Source: Alphaproteobacteria bacterium (GTDB taxonomy: Bacteria > Pseudomonadota > Alphaproteobacteria > GCA-2731375). Taken from it: DNA of 64,000 nucleotides. Made by a program: the position numbers and the translations under genes. A model generated the notes under the pieces. It saw only the letters and a program-made list of their open reading frames with translations, was not told the origin of the DNA and searched no databases. Positions 57,570-64,000 of this stretch are shown piece by piece; position 1 is the stretch's first letter; each line of letters begins with the position of its first letter. Location of the stretch: the NCBI GenBank assembly GCA_016776605.1, contig JADHTB010000007.1, positions 1-64,000 on the forward strand. Reading direction: 5' to 3'.

Positions 57570-58862
57570 ATGGACAGTGAATTATTGTATTCCATATTTG
57601 GCGTTTTGGTGCTGTTGGTTCTGTCTGCCCTGTTTTCCGGCACGGAAACCGCCCTTACCGTGGTCTCGCGGGCCCGCATGCACCAGTTGGAGCGCCGCGG
57701 GATGCGGCGTGCCACCCAGGTCAACAGCCTGCTGGCCAAGCCCGAGCGTCTGATCGGCGCTATTTTGTTGGGCAATAATCTGGTCAATATTCTGGCCTCG
57801 GCGCTGGCAACCTCGGTCTTGATTACCTTGTTCGGCAAGCCGGGGGTGGCCTATGCCACGGCCATCATGACCGCCCTGGTCGTGATATTCGCCGAAGTGC
57901 TGCCGAAAACCTATGCCCTGAACCGGCCTGACCGCACCGCCCTGCTGGCGGCGCCCATCGTTGGCCCCATCGTTTTGATCCTGGGACCGGTCGTTGATCT
58001 GGTGCAAAAGATCGTCGTGATTTTCCTGGCTCTGTTCGGTGTCCGCATGCGCAAAGAGGAAGCGGTAGCCGATGCCTCGGAGGAGCTGCGCGGCGCCCTG
58101 GATCTGCATGCCCGCGAGGGCGCCATGATCAAAAGCGACCGCGATATGCTGGACGGTATCCTGGATTTATCCGATGTCGAAGTCTCGGAAATCATGGTGC
58201 ACCGCAAGAACATGGTCATGCTGGATGCCGACCAGCCGGTCCAGCAAATCGCCGAAGCCCTGCTGGCCAGCCCCTACAGCCGGGTGCCCCTGTGGCGGAA
58301 CGACGTGGACAATATCGTTGGCGTGCTGCACGCCAAGGATCTATTGCGGGCCATTAGCGCGCCGGAAAGCGGCGATTCGGACAGCCCACCCTCGCTGCAT
58401 AATCTGTGGCGGGAGCCCTGGTTCGTGCCCGATACCACCTCATTAATCGAGCAATTGAACGCCTTCCGCGCCCGGCGGGAACATTTCGCCCTGGTGGTTG
58501 ATGAATACGGCGATCTGATGGGCCTGGTTACCCTGGAAGATATTCTGGAAGAAATTGTCGGTGAAATCAGCGATGAACATGACGTCACCCGTGCCAGCGC
58601 GGTGCGGCGCGAGGCGGGCGGCAGTTATATGATCGACGGCGTGGTCACCGTGCGGGACCTAAACCGGGACTTTGATTGGGAATTACCCGAGGACGATGCG
58701 GCCACGATCGCCGGGCTGGTTATTCAACTGGCGCGCCGCATCCCCGATGTGGGGGAACGTTTCAACCTGAATGGTTTCACCTTTGAAGTGATGCGGCGGT
58801 TGCGCAATCAGGTGACGGCCGTGCGCGTCCGACCGCCACGGGCCAAGATCAGACAACATTGA
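57570..58862 (+). CDS. HlyC/CorC (CNNM) family membrane protein
   Basis: A 430-residue inner-membrane protein. An N-terminal DUF21 domain with about four helices begins LLYSIFGVLVLLVLSALFSGTETALT. A CBS pair follows (VSEIMVHRKNMVMLDADQPV and MGLVTLEDILEEIVGEI), then a C-terminal CorC/HlyC domain (GGSYMIDGVVTVRDLNRDF, EDDAATIAGLVIQLARRIP). Family members are linked to magnesium or cobalt efflux. It starts 7 bases after aroB in the same operon, and its 3' end overlaps the convergent ribbon-helix-helix gene by 14 bases. Confidence 0.92.
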   Translation: MDSELLYSIFGVLVLLVLSALFSGTETALTVVSRARMHQLERRGMRRATQVNSLLAKPERLIGAILLGNNLVNILASALATSVLITLFGKPGVAYATAIMTALVVIFAEVLPKTYALNRPDRTALLAAPIVGPIVLILGPVVDLVQKIVVIFLALFGVRMRKEEAVADASEELRGALDLHAREGAMIKSDRDMLDGILDLSDVEVSEIMVHRKNMVMLDADQPVQQIAEALLASPYSRVPLWRNDVDNIVGVLHAKDLLRAISAPESGDSDSPPSLHNLWREPWFVPDTTSLIEQLNAFRARREHFALVVDEYGDLMGLVTLEDILEEIVGEISDEHDVTRASAVRREAGGSYMIDGVVTVRDLNRDFDWELPEDDAATIAGLVIQLARRIPDVGERFNLNGFTFEVMRRLRNQVTAVRVRPPRAKIRQH

Positions 58863-59160
58863 TCAAATCTCGGCCATATTTCCCGGCAGCCGCGGCGCGA
58901 TAAAAATCCAGAATGAAAACCCGCAATTCCGAGGTGAAGTTGGCCCCGCCGGGAATGTCATCAGGGTCGTTGACGCCGCTGGCGGTATGAACTTCGGTAC
59001 AGATTTCGTTCAAATTCTTTTCGGTCCGGGCGCAGATTTCAGCCAGGGCATCCCACATTTCAGGCTCTAATTTGATGGACGTGCGGCGATTGCCAATCCG
59101 GATATTGCGGCGGGTACGGCCCTCCCGGTCGCCATACCCATCGGAGGAGGTTTGGGACAT
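58849..59160 (-). CDS. Ribbon-helix-helix domain protein
   Basis: A 103-residue protein. The region RTRRNIRIGNRRTSIKLEPEMWDALAEICARTEKNLNEICTEV is a ribbon-helix-helix fold of the RHH_4 type, with the beta-strand RRTSIKL and two helices. A short C-terminal helix ends it. It is probably a dimeric DNA-binding protein. AAGGA lies 8 bases before ATG 59160, which favours it over the ATGs upstream. An inverted repeat at 59236-59258 is a candidate self-operator. The 3' end overlaps the CorC gene end. Confidence 0.85.
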   Translation of the reverse strand: MSQTSSDGYGDREGRTRRNIRIGNRRTSIKLEPEMWDALAEICARTEKNLNEICTEVHTASGVNDPDDIPGGANFTSELRVFILDFYRAAAAGKYGRDLINVV

Positions 59161-59235
59161 GGTTGCATCCTTCAATTGATTTTCCATCGTTATTTCATAT
59201 AACCACAATGCGAATTCGATTTCAATAACGCAATG

Positions 59236-59258
59236 GTGTGGAATATTTCACCCCACAC
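59236..59258. promoter_or_regulatory. Inverted repeat, candidate operator for the ribbon-helix-helix gene
   Basis: GTGTGG at 59236-59241 and CCACAC at 59253-59258, separated by 11 bases, in an AT-rich upstream region about 75 bases before the chosen start. Dimeric ribbon-helix-helix regulators commonly bind such palindromes and autorepress. Binding is not shown here. Confidence 0.4.
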
Positions 59259-59314
59259 AACAACTTTTATATTATTAATAGTTGCAATTCTTCCAAATAA
59301 AATGACAACAATAC

Positions 59315-59599
59315 CTATTTTACAATATCACTCGCCTCAGCCGGCGTTATTGCCCGTATGGATAGGGCATGTATGGATCCCGCCAATTCCTCCCGCAGGG
59401 CTTCGTTGACAAGGCGCTGGCGGGCAAGACGGGAGGTATCCGAAAATATCTCGGCCACGATCAGTACCGCGAAATGGCTTTCCCCGCCTTCACGGGCGCC
59501 GGCATGACCGGCATGCAGGTGCGATTGATCCTCCACCTCCAGCCGAACGGGAGCCAGGGCGGCATGTAATTTTTGTTCAATTCTTTCGGCCATGGACAT
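59315..59599 (-). CDS. BolA family protein
   Basis: A 94-residue BolA-like protein: MAERIEQKLHAALAPVRLEVEDQSHLHAGHAGAREGGESHFAVLIV, with the invariant His of SHLHAGH, then FSDTSRLARQRLVNEALREEL and IHALSIRAITPAE. BolA proteins pair with monothiol glutaredoxins to handle Fe-S clusters or affect morphology. AGGAG lies 9 bases before ATG 59599; ATG 59593 is two codons later. It is divergent from the J-domain gene, the arrangement seen beside cobST in many alphaproteobacteria. Confidence 0.93.
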   Translation of the reverse strand: MSMAERIEQKLHAALAPVRLEVEDQSHLHAGHAGAREGGESHFAVLIVAEIFSDTSRLARQRLVNEALREELAGSIHALSIRAITPAEASDIVK

Positions 59600-59750
59600 T
59601 GTGCTGGCTCCTAATTCCTCGTTGATCAACATTCAAAACTGGCGGTCAAAATACAAATCGACCACAAATGAGCTAACGGCGACCCCGTTGGCGTCTTTCC
59701 GACGTGTCTGGGGTATTGAAAGCAGCACCCGATGCCAGCATACTCCAACC

Positions 59751-60329
59751 ATGGCCAGAACCAAGAATGACATACCGGTGTCACGGACCCGGGTAGACGA
59801 GCCGTCAGGAGAGGCGGGGCGCAAATGCGACTTTGCCGGCTGTCAGCAGGCAGCCGAGCACCGCGCGCCAAAATCCAAAACCAGTATGGAAGAATTCTAT
59901 TGGTTCTGCCTGGAACACGTCAGCGCCTATAACCGAAGCTGGGATTACTTCACCGGCATGAACCAGGACGAAATTGAACAATTTCGGACCGAAGCGGTGA
60001 CAGGACACCGCCCTACATGGAAATTGGGCGAGCGCGGCGACAAAGCATGGATGGAGGGCCGGGTAAGGGATTATCATGGCCTTTTTGAAGCCGAAGAGCG
60101 CCAATCCGGTACGGCAAATCCGGGGCCGAAACGAACCCGCGAACAGCGCCGGGATCTGGCCCAATTGGATTTAGATGAAACGGCGAACTTGCAAGACATC
60201 AAAATGCGTTATAAGCAACTGGTAAAACGTTTTCACCCCGATGCGAATGGCGGCGCCAAACAAGCCGAAGAACGCTTCAAATGTATCAATGAGGCGTATA
60301 GCAACCTAATGTCCTCCGACTTGGCCTAA
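59751..60329 (+). CDS. J-domain protein
   Basis: A 192-residue protein. The C-terminal J domain lies at residues about 135-190: LDETANLQDIKMRYKQLVKRFHPDANGGAKQAEERFKCINEAYSNL, with the HPD motif that stimulates Hsp70. The N-terminal part has CDFAGCQQAAEHRAPKSKTSMEEFYWFCLEHVSAYN, a Cys/His pattern (CxxxxC...C..H) that may bind zinc. No G/F region or canonical DnaJ zinc domain exists, so it is a specialised co-chaperone. It sits between bolA and cobS. Confidence 0.9.
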   Translation: MARTKNDIPVSRTRVDEPSGEAGRKCDFAGCQQAAEHRAPKSKTSMEEFYWFCLEHVSAYNRSWDYFTGMNQDEIEQFRTEAVTGHRPTWKLGERGDKAWMEGRVRDYHGLFEAEERQSGTANPGPKRTREQRRDLAQLDLDETANLQDIKMRYKQLVKRFHPDANGGAKQAEERFKCINEAYSNLMSSDLA

Positions 60330-60387
60330 AATTCGGTCTGGGGCAATGAATATGACGCGATAACGCAAGCAACAGGATTCTGTATCA

Positions 60388-61392
60388 ATGACGCTGATTG
60401 CCACTGCCGATGAAACATCGGTCCACCCTATTAATCAACCTGACATCACGCGCGACGTACGCGAGACATTCGGCCTGGAAAGTGACATGGCCGTGCCGGC
60501 ATTTTCCATGTCCTCGGATCTGGTGCCGGATCTGGACGAGTCCTACCAATTCGACCATGAAACCACCATGGCTATTCTGGCCGGGTTTGCCCACAATCGG
60601 CGGGTCATGATCCAGGGTTATCATGGCACGGGAAAATCGACCCACATCGAACAGGTGGCGGCGCGCCTGAATTGGCCCTGCATTCGGATTAACCTTGATA
60701 GCCACATCAGCCGTATCGATCTGCTGGGCAAGGACGCCATCGTCATTCGTGACGGCAAACAGATTACCGAATTCCGCGAAGGCATTTTGCCGTGGGCGCT
60801 GCAACATCCCTGTGCCCTGGTGTTTGATGAATACGATGCCGGACGGCCCGATGTAATGTTTGTGATCCAACGGATTTTAGAGGTCGAGGGCAAGATGACT
60901 CTGTTGGACCAAAACCGGGTCATCCGCCCGCATCCTTATTTCCGGCTGTTCGCCACCACGAATACGGTTGGCCTGGGCGATACCACGGGCCTCTATCACG
61001 GTACGCAGCAGATCAACCAGGGCCAGATGGATCGCTGGAGCATCGTCACGACGTTGAACTATCTGCCCCATGACGACGAAGTGCGCATTGTCACTTCCAA
61101 GGTCCCCGACTGGCAGGATGACAAGGGCCAGAAATTCATCAATTCCATGGTCTCGGTCGCCGATTTGACCCGCTCCGGCTTTATGAATGGCGACATCTCG
61201 ACTGTAATGTCACCCCGAACGGTGATCACCTGGGCCGATAATGCCCGGATCTTTAATGATGTTGCCTTCGCCTTCCGGGTCAGCTTCCTGAACCGTTGCG
61301 ACGAGATGGAGCGTCCGTTGGTCGCGGAATATTATCAGCGCTGTTTCGGCGAGGAATTGCCGGAATCCGCCGCCCATATTCAGCTATCTTGA
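60388..61392 (+). CDS. cobS: Cobaltochelatase ATPase subunit CobS
   Basis: A 334-residue AAA+ ATPase. Walker A is [17 protein letters not shown] near residue 75, Walker B is [15 protein letters not shown], and [29 protein letters not shown] follows with sensor residues. In the aerobic cobalamin pathway CobS, CobT and CobN insert cobalt into hydrogenobyrinic acid diamide. It is 4 bases before cobT and in the same operon. CobN is not in the window. In some alphaproteobacteria this pair is kept near bolA and the J-domain gene. Confidence 0.95.
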   Translation: MTLIATADETSVHPINQPDITRDVRETFGLESDMAVPAFSMSSDLVPDLDESYQFDHETTMAILAGFAHNRRVMIQGYHGTGKSTHIEQVAARLNWPCIRINLDSHISRIDLLGKDAIVIRDGKQITEFREGILPWALQHPCALVFDEYDAGRPDVMFVIQRILEVEGKMTLLDQNRVIRPHPYFRLFATTNTVGLGDTTGLYHGTQQINQGQMDRWSIVTTLNYLPHDDEVRIVTSKVPDWQDDKGQKFINSMVSVADLTRSGFMNGDISTVMSPRTVITWADNARIFNDVAFAFRVSFLNRCDEMERPLVAEYYQRCFGEELPESAAHIQLS

Positions 61393-61396
61393 CGCC

Positions 61397-63274
61397 ATGG
61401 CGATGATAAAGCCGGAAAACCCGGTCGAACCATTCAAACGCGCCGTTACGGCGGCCGTCCGCGCCATTGCGCGCGACAGCGAACTGACCGTTAATTTCGG
61501 CGCTGAAGGCACCGCCACCGGTGGCGGCCGCAATCGCCTGCCCACCCCAAGCCGGGAATTGGGCGAGGAGGAAGTCGCCCACGTCAGGGGTAGTGGCGAT
61601 GCGTTGGCCCTGTGGCACCGGCATCATGACAATCGCCTGCACGCCCTAAACCAGCCTAAAGGCGCGGCCGCCCGCGCCGTATTCGAGACGGCGGAGCAGG
61701 CCCGCGTGGAATCCCTGGGCGCCAATCGCATGATGGGCGTCTCGGACAATCTGGATGCCATGTTGGAGGAACGCTGCCGGGCGCGCGGCTATGCGGCGGT
61801 CAATGATCCGGGCGAGGCCTTGTTGCCGGAAGTGATTGGCCTGCTGGTGCGCGAACGATTGACCGGCAAGGCGCCGCCCGCCTCGGCCAAACCCATGGTC
61901 GAACACATCCGCCCCTGGATCGAGGAAAAGGCCGGCGAGGATTTAGCCAACCTGACAGGCAAAATCACCGACCAGAACGCCTTTGCGCGTCTGACCCGGA
62001 AGCTGATCGCCGATCTGGACCTCGGCGAGGAAGACGGCACGGAATCCGACGATCTGGAAGATAGTCCGGAAAACGACGAAGAAGAAATGGCCGACGGCGA
62101 GGGCGAAGGCGACGGCGGTGAGGGCGCCGCCGATGACGGCGGCGATCCGGATGGTTCGGATTCCGAAGACGGCTCGGCCGATGGCGATGCCGAGGCCGAC
62201 TCCGAGATGGAAGCCGAAGACGCCGATGCCATGTCGGGCAGCGAGGAACCAGGCCGGGGGCGGCGGCAGTGGCGGCCCGGCGACATGCTGCCGGAAAACC
62301 CGAACGAACCCCCATACCGGTTCTTTACGGATGAATTCGACGAGATTGTCGATGCCGTGGATCTGTGCGATGTCGAGGAACTTGGGCGCCTACGGGCCTA
62401 CCTGGACCAACAGCTTTCCAACATGCAGGGCGTCGTGGCGCGCCTGGCCAACCGTCTGCAGCGGCGCCTGATGGCAAAGCAGACGCGTAGCTGGGAATTC
62501 GATCTGGAAGAAGGCATGCTGGATGCGGGCAAGCTGTCACGCATCCTCACCGATCCCCTGCTGCCCCTGTCGTTCAAGAAGGAACAGGACACGGATTTCC
62601 GCGATACCGTGGTTACGCTGCTGATCGACAATTCCGGTTCCATGCGTGGCCGGCCGATCACGGTGGCCGCCATGTGCGCCGATATTCTGGCCCGCACTTT
62701 GGAACGCTGCGCGGTCAAGGTAGAGATCCTGGGCTTTACCACCCGGGCCTGGAAAGGCGGCCAGAGCCGGGAAAAATGGCTGCGCGAGGGCAAACCGGCG
62801 GCGCCCGGACGGCTGAACGATCTGCGTCACATCATCTACAAAAGTGCCGATGCGCCCTGGCGCCGGGCCCGGCGTGGTCTTGGCCTGATGATGCGGGAAG
62901 GCCTGTTGAAGGAAAACATCGACGGCGAAGCGCTAATTTGGGCCCATAACCGCCTGGTTCACCGGCCCGAACAGCGGCGCATTCTGATGGTGATATCCGA
63001 TGGCGCGCCGGTCGACGATTCAACTCTATCGGTGAATGCCGGCAACTATCTGGAAAAGCATCTGCGCGCGGCGATTAATTGGATCGAAACCCAATCGCCC
63101 GTGGAGTTGATTGCCATCGGCATCGGCCATGACGTCACCCGCTATTACCAGCGCGCGGTCACCATCGTGGATGCCGAACAATTGGGCGGCGCCATGATGG
63201 ACAAACTGGCCGAATTGTTCGATGACGAGGCGAAGAGTGGCCAACGGTCATCGCCGCGCCGCAGAGTGGCCTAA
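61397..63274 (+). CDS. cobT: Cobaltochelatase subunit CobT
   Basis: A 625-residue CobT. The N-terminal domain begins [21 protein letters not shown] very acidic low-complexity segment at residues about 215-285 ([20 protein letters not shown] and onward) is typical. The C-terminal von Willebrand A domain carries the MIDAS motif [15 protein letters not shown] near residue 412 and ends with [20 protein letters not shown]. CobT forms a ring complex with CobS in cobalt insertion. It starts 4 bases after cobS; the next feature downstream is a palindromic repeat. Confidence 0.95.
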   Translation: MAMIKPENPVEPFKRAVTAAVRAIARDSELTVNFGAEGTATGGGRNRLPTPSRELGEEEVAHVRGSGDALALWHRHHDNRLHALNQPKGAAARAVFETAEQARVESLGANRMMGVSDNLDAMLEERCRARGYAAVNDPGEALLPEVIGLLVRERLTGKAPPASAKPMVEHIRPWIEEKAGEDLANLTGKITDQNAFARLTRKLIADLDLGEEDGTESDDLEDSPENDEEEMADGEGEGDGGEGAADDGGDPDGSDSEDGSADGDAEADSEMEAEDADAMSGSEEPGRGRRQWRPGDMLPENPNEPPYRFFTDEFDEIVDAVDLCDVEELGRLRAYLDQQLSNMQGVVARLANRLQRRLMAKQTRSWEFDLEEGMLDAGKLSRILTDPLLPLSFKKEQDTDFRDTVVTLLIDNSGSMRGRPITVAAMCADILARTLERCAVKVEILGFTTRAWKGGQSREKWLREGKPAAPGRLNDLRHIIYKSADAPWRRARRGLGLMMREGLLKENIDGEALIWAHNRLVHRPEQRRILMVISDGAPVDDSTLSVNAGNYLEKHLRAAINWIETQSPVELIAIGIGHDVTRYYQRAVTIVDAEQLGGAMMDKLAELFDDEAKSGQRSSPRRRVA

Positions 63275-63315
63275 ACCAGGCCGCCTGAATCAGTCATCAC
63301 TCAGCGCGCCACGGC

Positions 63316-63422
63316 CTAGAGAAATTTTCAATCAATCGGAGTCGCTCTCGCGACTTAAGTGATTGGTTCAATTGCTCTATTTTTAAGAATTTGAGCGCAT
63401 TTTCTTTGAATACGCTCAAATA
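63316..63422 (+). repeat. Composite palindromic repeat, diverged full copy
   Basis: CTAGAGAAATTTTCAATCAA, the centre GTCGC-TCTC-GCGAC, the arm TTGGTTCAATTGCTCT, then a linker and a hairpin B of the form GAGCGCATTTTC/GAATACGCTC. It has the same architecture as the copies at 34823 and 47303 but with many substitutions. It lies between cobT and the phytase-like gene. Confidence 0.7.
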
Positions 63423-63435
63423 GGCGGATACCGGG

Positions 63436-64000
63436 ATGAACGCGCCGAAACATATCGCCATCATTAGCGTGCTGCTGGTTAGCGTGGTACTGGGCACGCT
63501 GTTGTCGAACTGCGCCCTGCCGCCCCTGGCTGAACCGCTGAATAGACAGCCGCGGATTAATACCCAAGCCATTTTTTTGAACCCGGAACGGCATAGTCAG
63601 AGCCGCGTCGGCAAGCTGGAATTCCGCGCCGGTTTTGTCTTGAGCAGCGATTCGGCGAATTTTGGCGGCTTTTCAGGCTTGAGCCTGTCACCGGACGGCG
63701 GTGAATTGATCGCCGTATCCGATCGCGGTGATCTACTACGCGCCCGGCTGCTGCGGGATGCCACGGGCCGGCTGCAAGGTTTAAGCGGGGCGGAGATGTA
63801 CCGCCTGCGCGGCGTTGATGGCCAGCCGTTGTCCCAGCGCCTGAACAAGCGGGACCAGGATTCCGAGGCGGTGGAAAGGCTTGACGACGGCAGCTATCTG
63901 GTCAGCTTCGAGGTCCGCCACCGGGTGCTGCGCTATGCCAACCTTTTGGGACAGCCAAGCCTGTTCGCCATCCCGCCCGGCATCGCCGAGGCGCCCCGCA
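63436..64000 (+). CDS. Phytase-like esterase domain protein, 5' part (cut by window edge)
   Basis: An open frame of 188 codons with no stop, running off the window. MNAPKHIAIISVLLVSVVLG is a signal sequence, with a Cys (LLSNC) that could be lipidated though the lipobox is not ideal. Then FGGFSGLSLSPDGGELIAVSDRGDLLRARL and DSEAVERLDDGSYLVSFEVRHRVLRY match the esterase-like activity of phytase family, a propeller-type periplasmic protein. A gene of this family next to cobT is seen elsewhere in alphaproteobacteria. The true length is unknown. Confidence 0.82.
   Translation, partial: MNAPKHIAIISVLLVSVVLGTLLSNCALPPLAEPLNRQPRINTQAIFLNPERHSQSRVGKLEFRAGFVLSSDSANFGGFSGLSLSPDGGELIAVSDRGDLLRARLLRDATGRLQGLSGAEMYRLRGVDGQPLSQRLNKRDQDSEAVERLDDGSYLVSFEVRHRVLRYANLLGQPSLFAIPPGIAEAPR

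Noticed and set aside
60330-60387. A cobalamin riboswitch in front of cobS
   Set aside because: Only 58 bases separate the J-domain stop from the cobS start, which is too short for a B12 aptamer, and no B12-box is seen.

Overview
The window looks like chromosomal DNA of an alphaproteobacterium, most plausibly a Rhodospirillales-like heterotroph. This is inferred, not proven. The pointers are a high-GC coding style, a class I lysyl-tRNA synthetase, the neighbourhood of BolA, a J-domain protein, CobS and CobT, the aroK-aroB-CorC order divergent from an xerD-accA operon, and secA divergent from a parvulin-argJ-nudix group. About 60 protein genes fill nearly all of the sequence. I see no rRNA, tRNA, CRISPR array, insertion sequence or prophage.

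Layout. 1-12.6 kb is mixed metabolism: DUF1330, VOC and SMP-30 proteins, lysK, a DinG-type helicase, a ThDP enzyme convergent with a class IV aminotransferase, an orphan molybdenum hydroxylase subunit and an acyl-CoA dehydrogenase. 12.7-15.0 kb is a tight four-gene operon of two DUF1538 membrane proteins, a divergent PII-like protein and a twin-CBS protein. It is the best candidate here for an undescribed system: a two-half transporter controlled by nucleotide-sensing proteins. 15.0-27.7 kb is accessory catabolism: a P450 with an exported Cache protein, an Asp/Glu-racemase-fold protein without its catalytic cysteines, a luciferase-like monooxygenase, a Dabb protein, a nitroreductase, and a TAXI-TRAP transporter followed by an N-acyl-D-amino-acid deacylase and a D-2-hydroxyacid dehydrogenase. 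27.8-32.1 kb is a minus-strand oxidative operon: a 2-oxoglutarate oxygenase, an SDR lacking the catalytic Tyr/Lys, a Baeyer-Villiger-type monooxygenase and a normal SDR.

32.2-47.4 kb holds an Lhr-like helicase flanked by inverted copies of a palindromic repeat, a receiver protein with an Hpt-like partner, ChaC, a PNPOx-like protein, an AMP-forming ligase, PhzF, cell-wall enzymes (MltB-like, RlpA), a YbhB protein, a GNAT-dgdA pair and argJ-nudix. 47.4-64 kb is core: a parvulin, secA, accA, xerD, a large exported unknown protein with a newly found 46-residue membrane peptide upstream, aroK, aroB, a CorC protein, a ribbon-helix-helix protein, BolA, a J-domain protein, cobS, cobT and the start of a phytase-like esterase gene cut by the window edge.

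A dispersed composite palindrome of about 105 bp, bounded by CTAG (a roughly 60-bp hairpin A, a short linker, and a 25-bp hairpin B), occurs in full, partial or relative form at about ten intergenic places. Seven genes end with a TAG stop codon that lies in the terminal bases of a copy.
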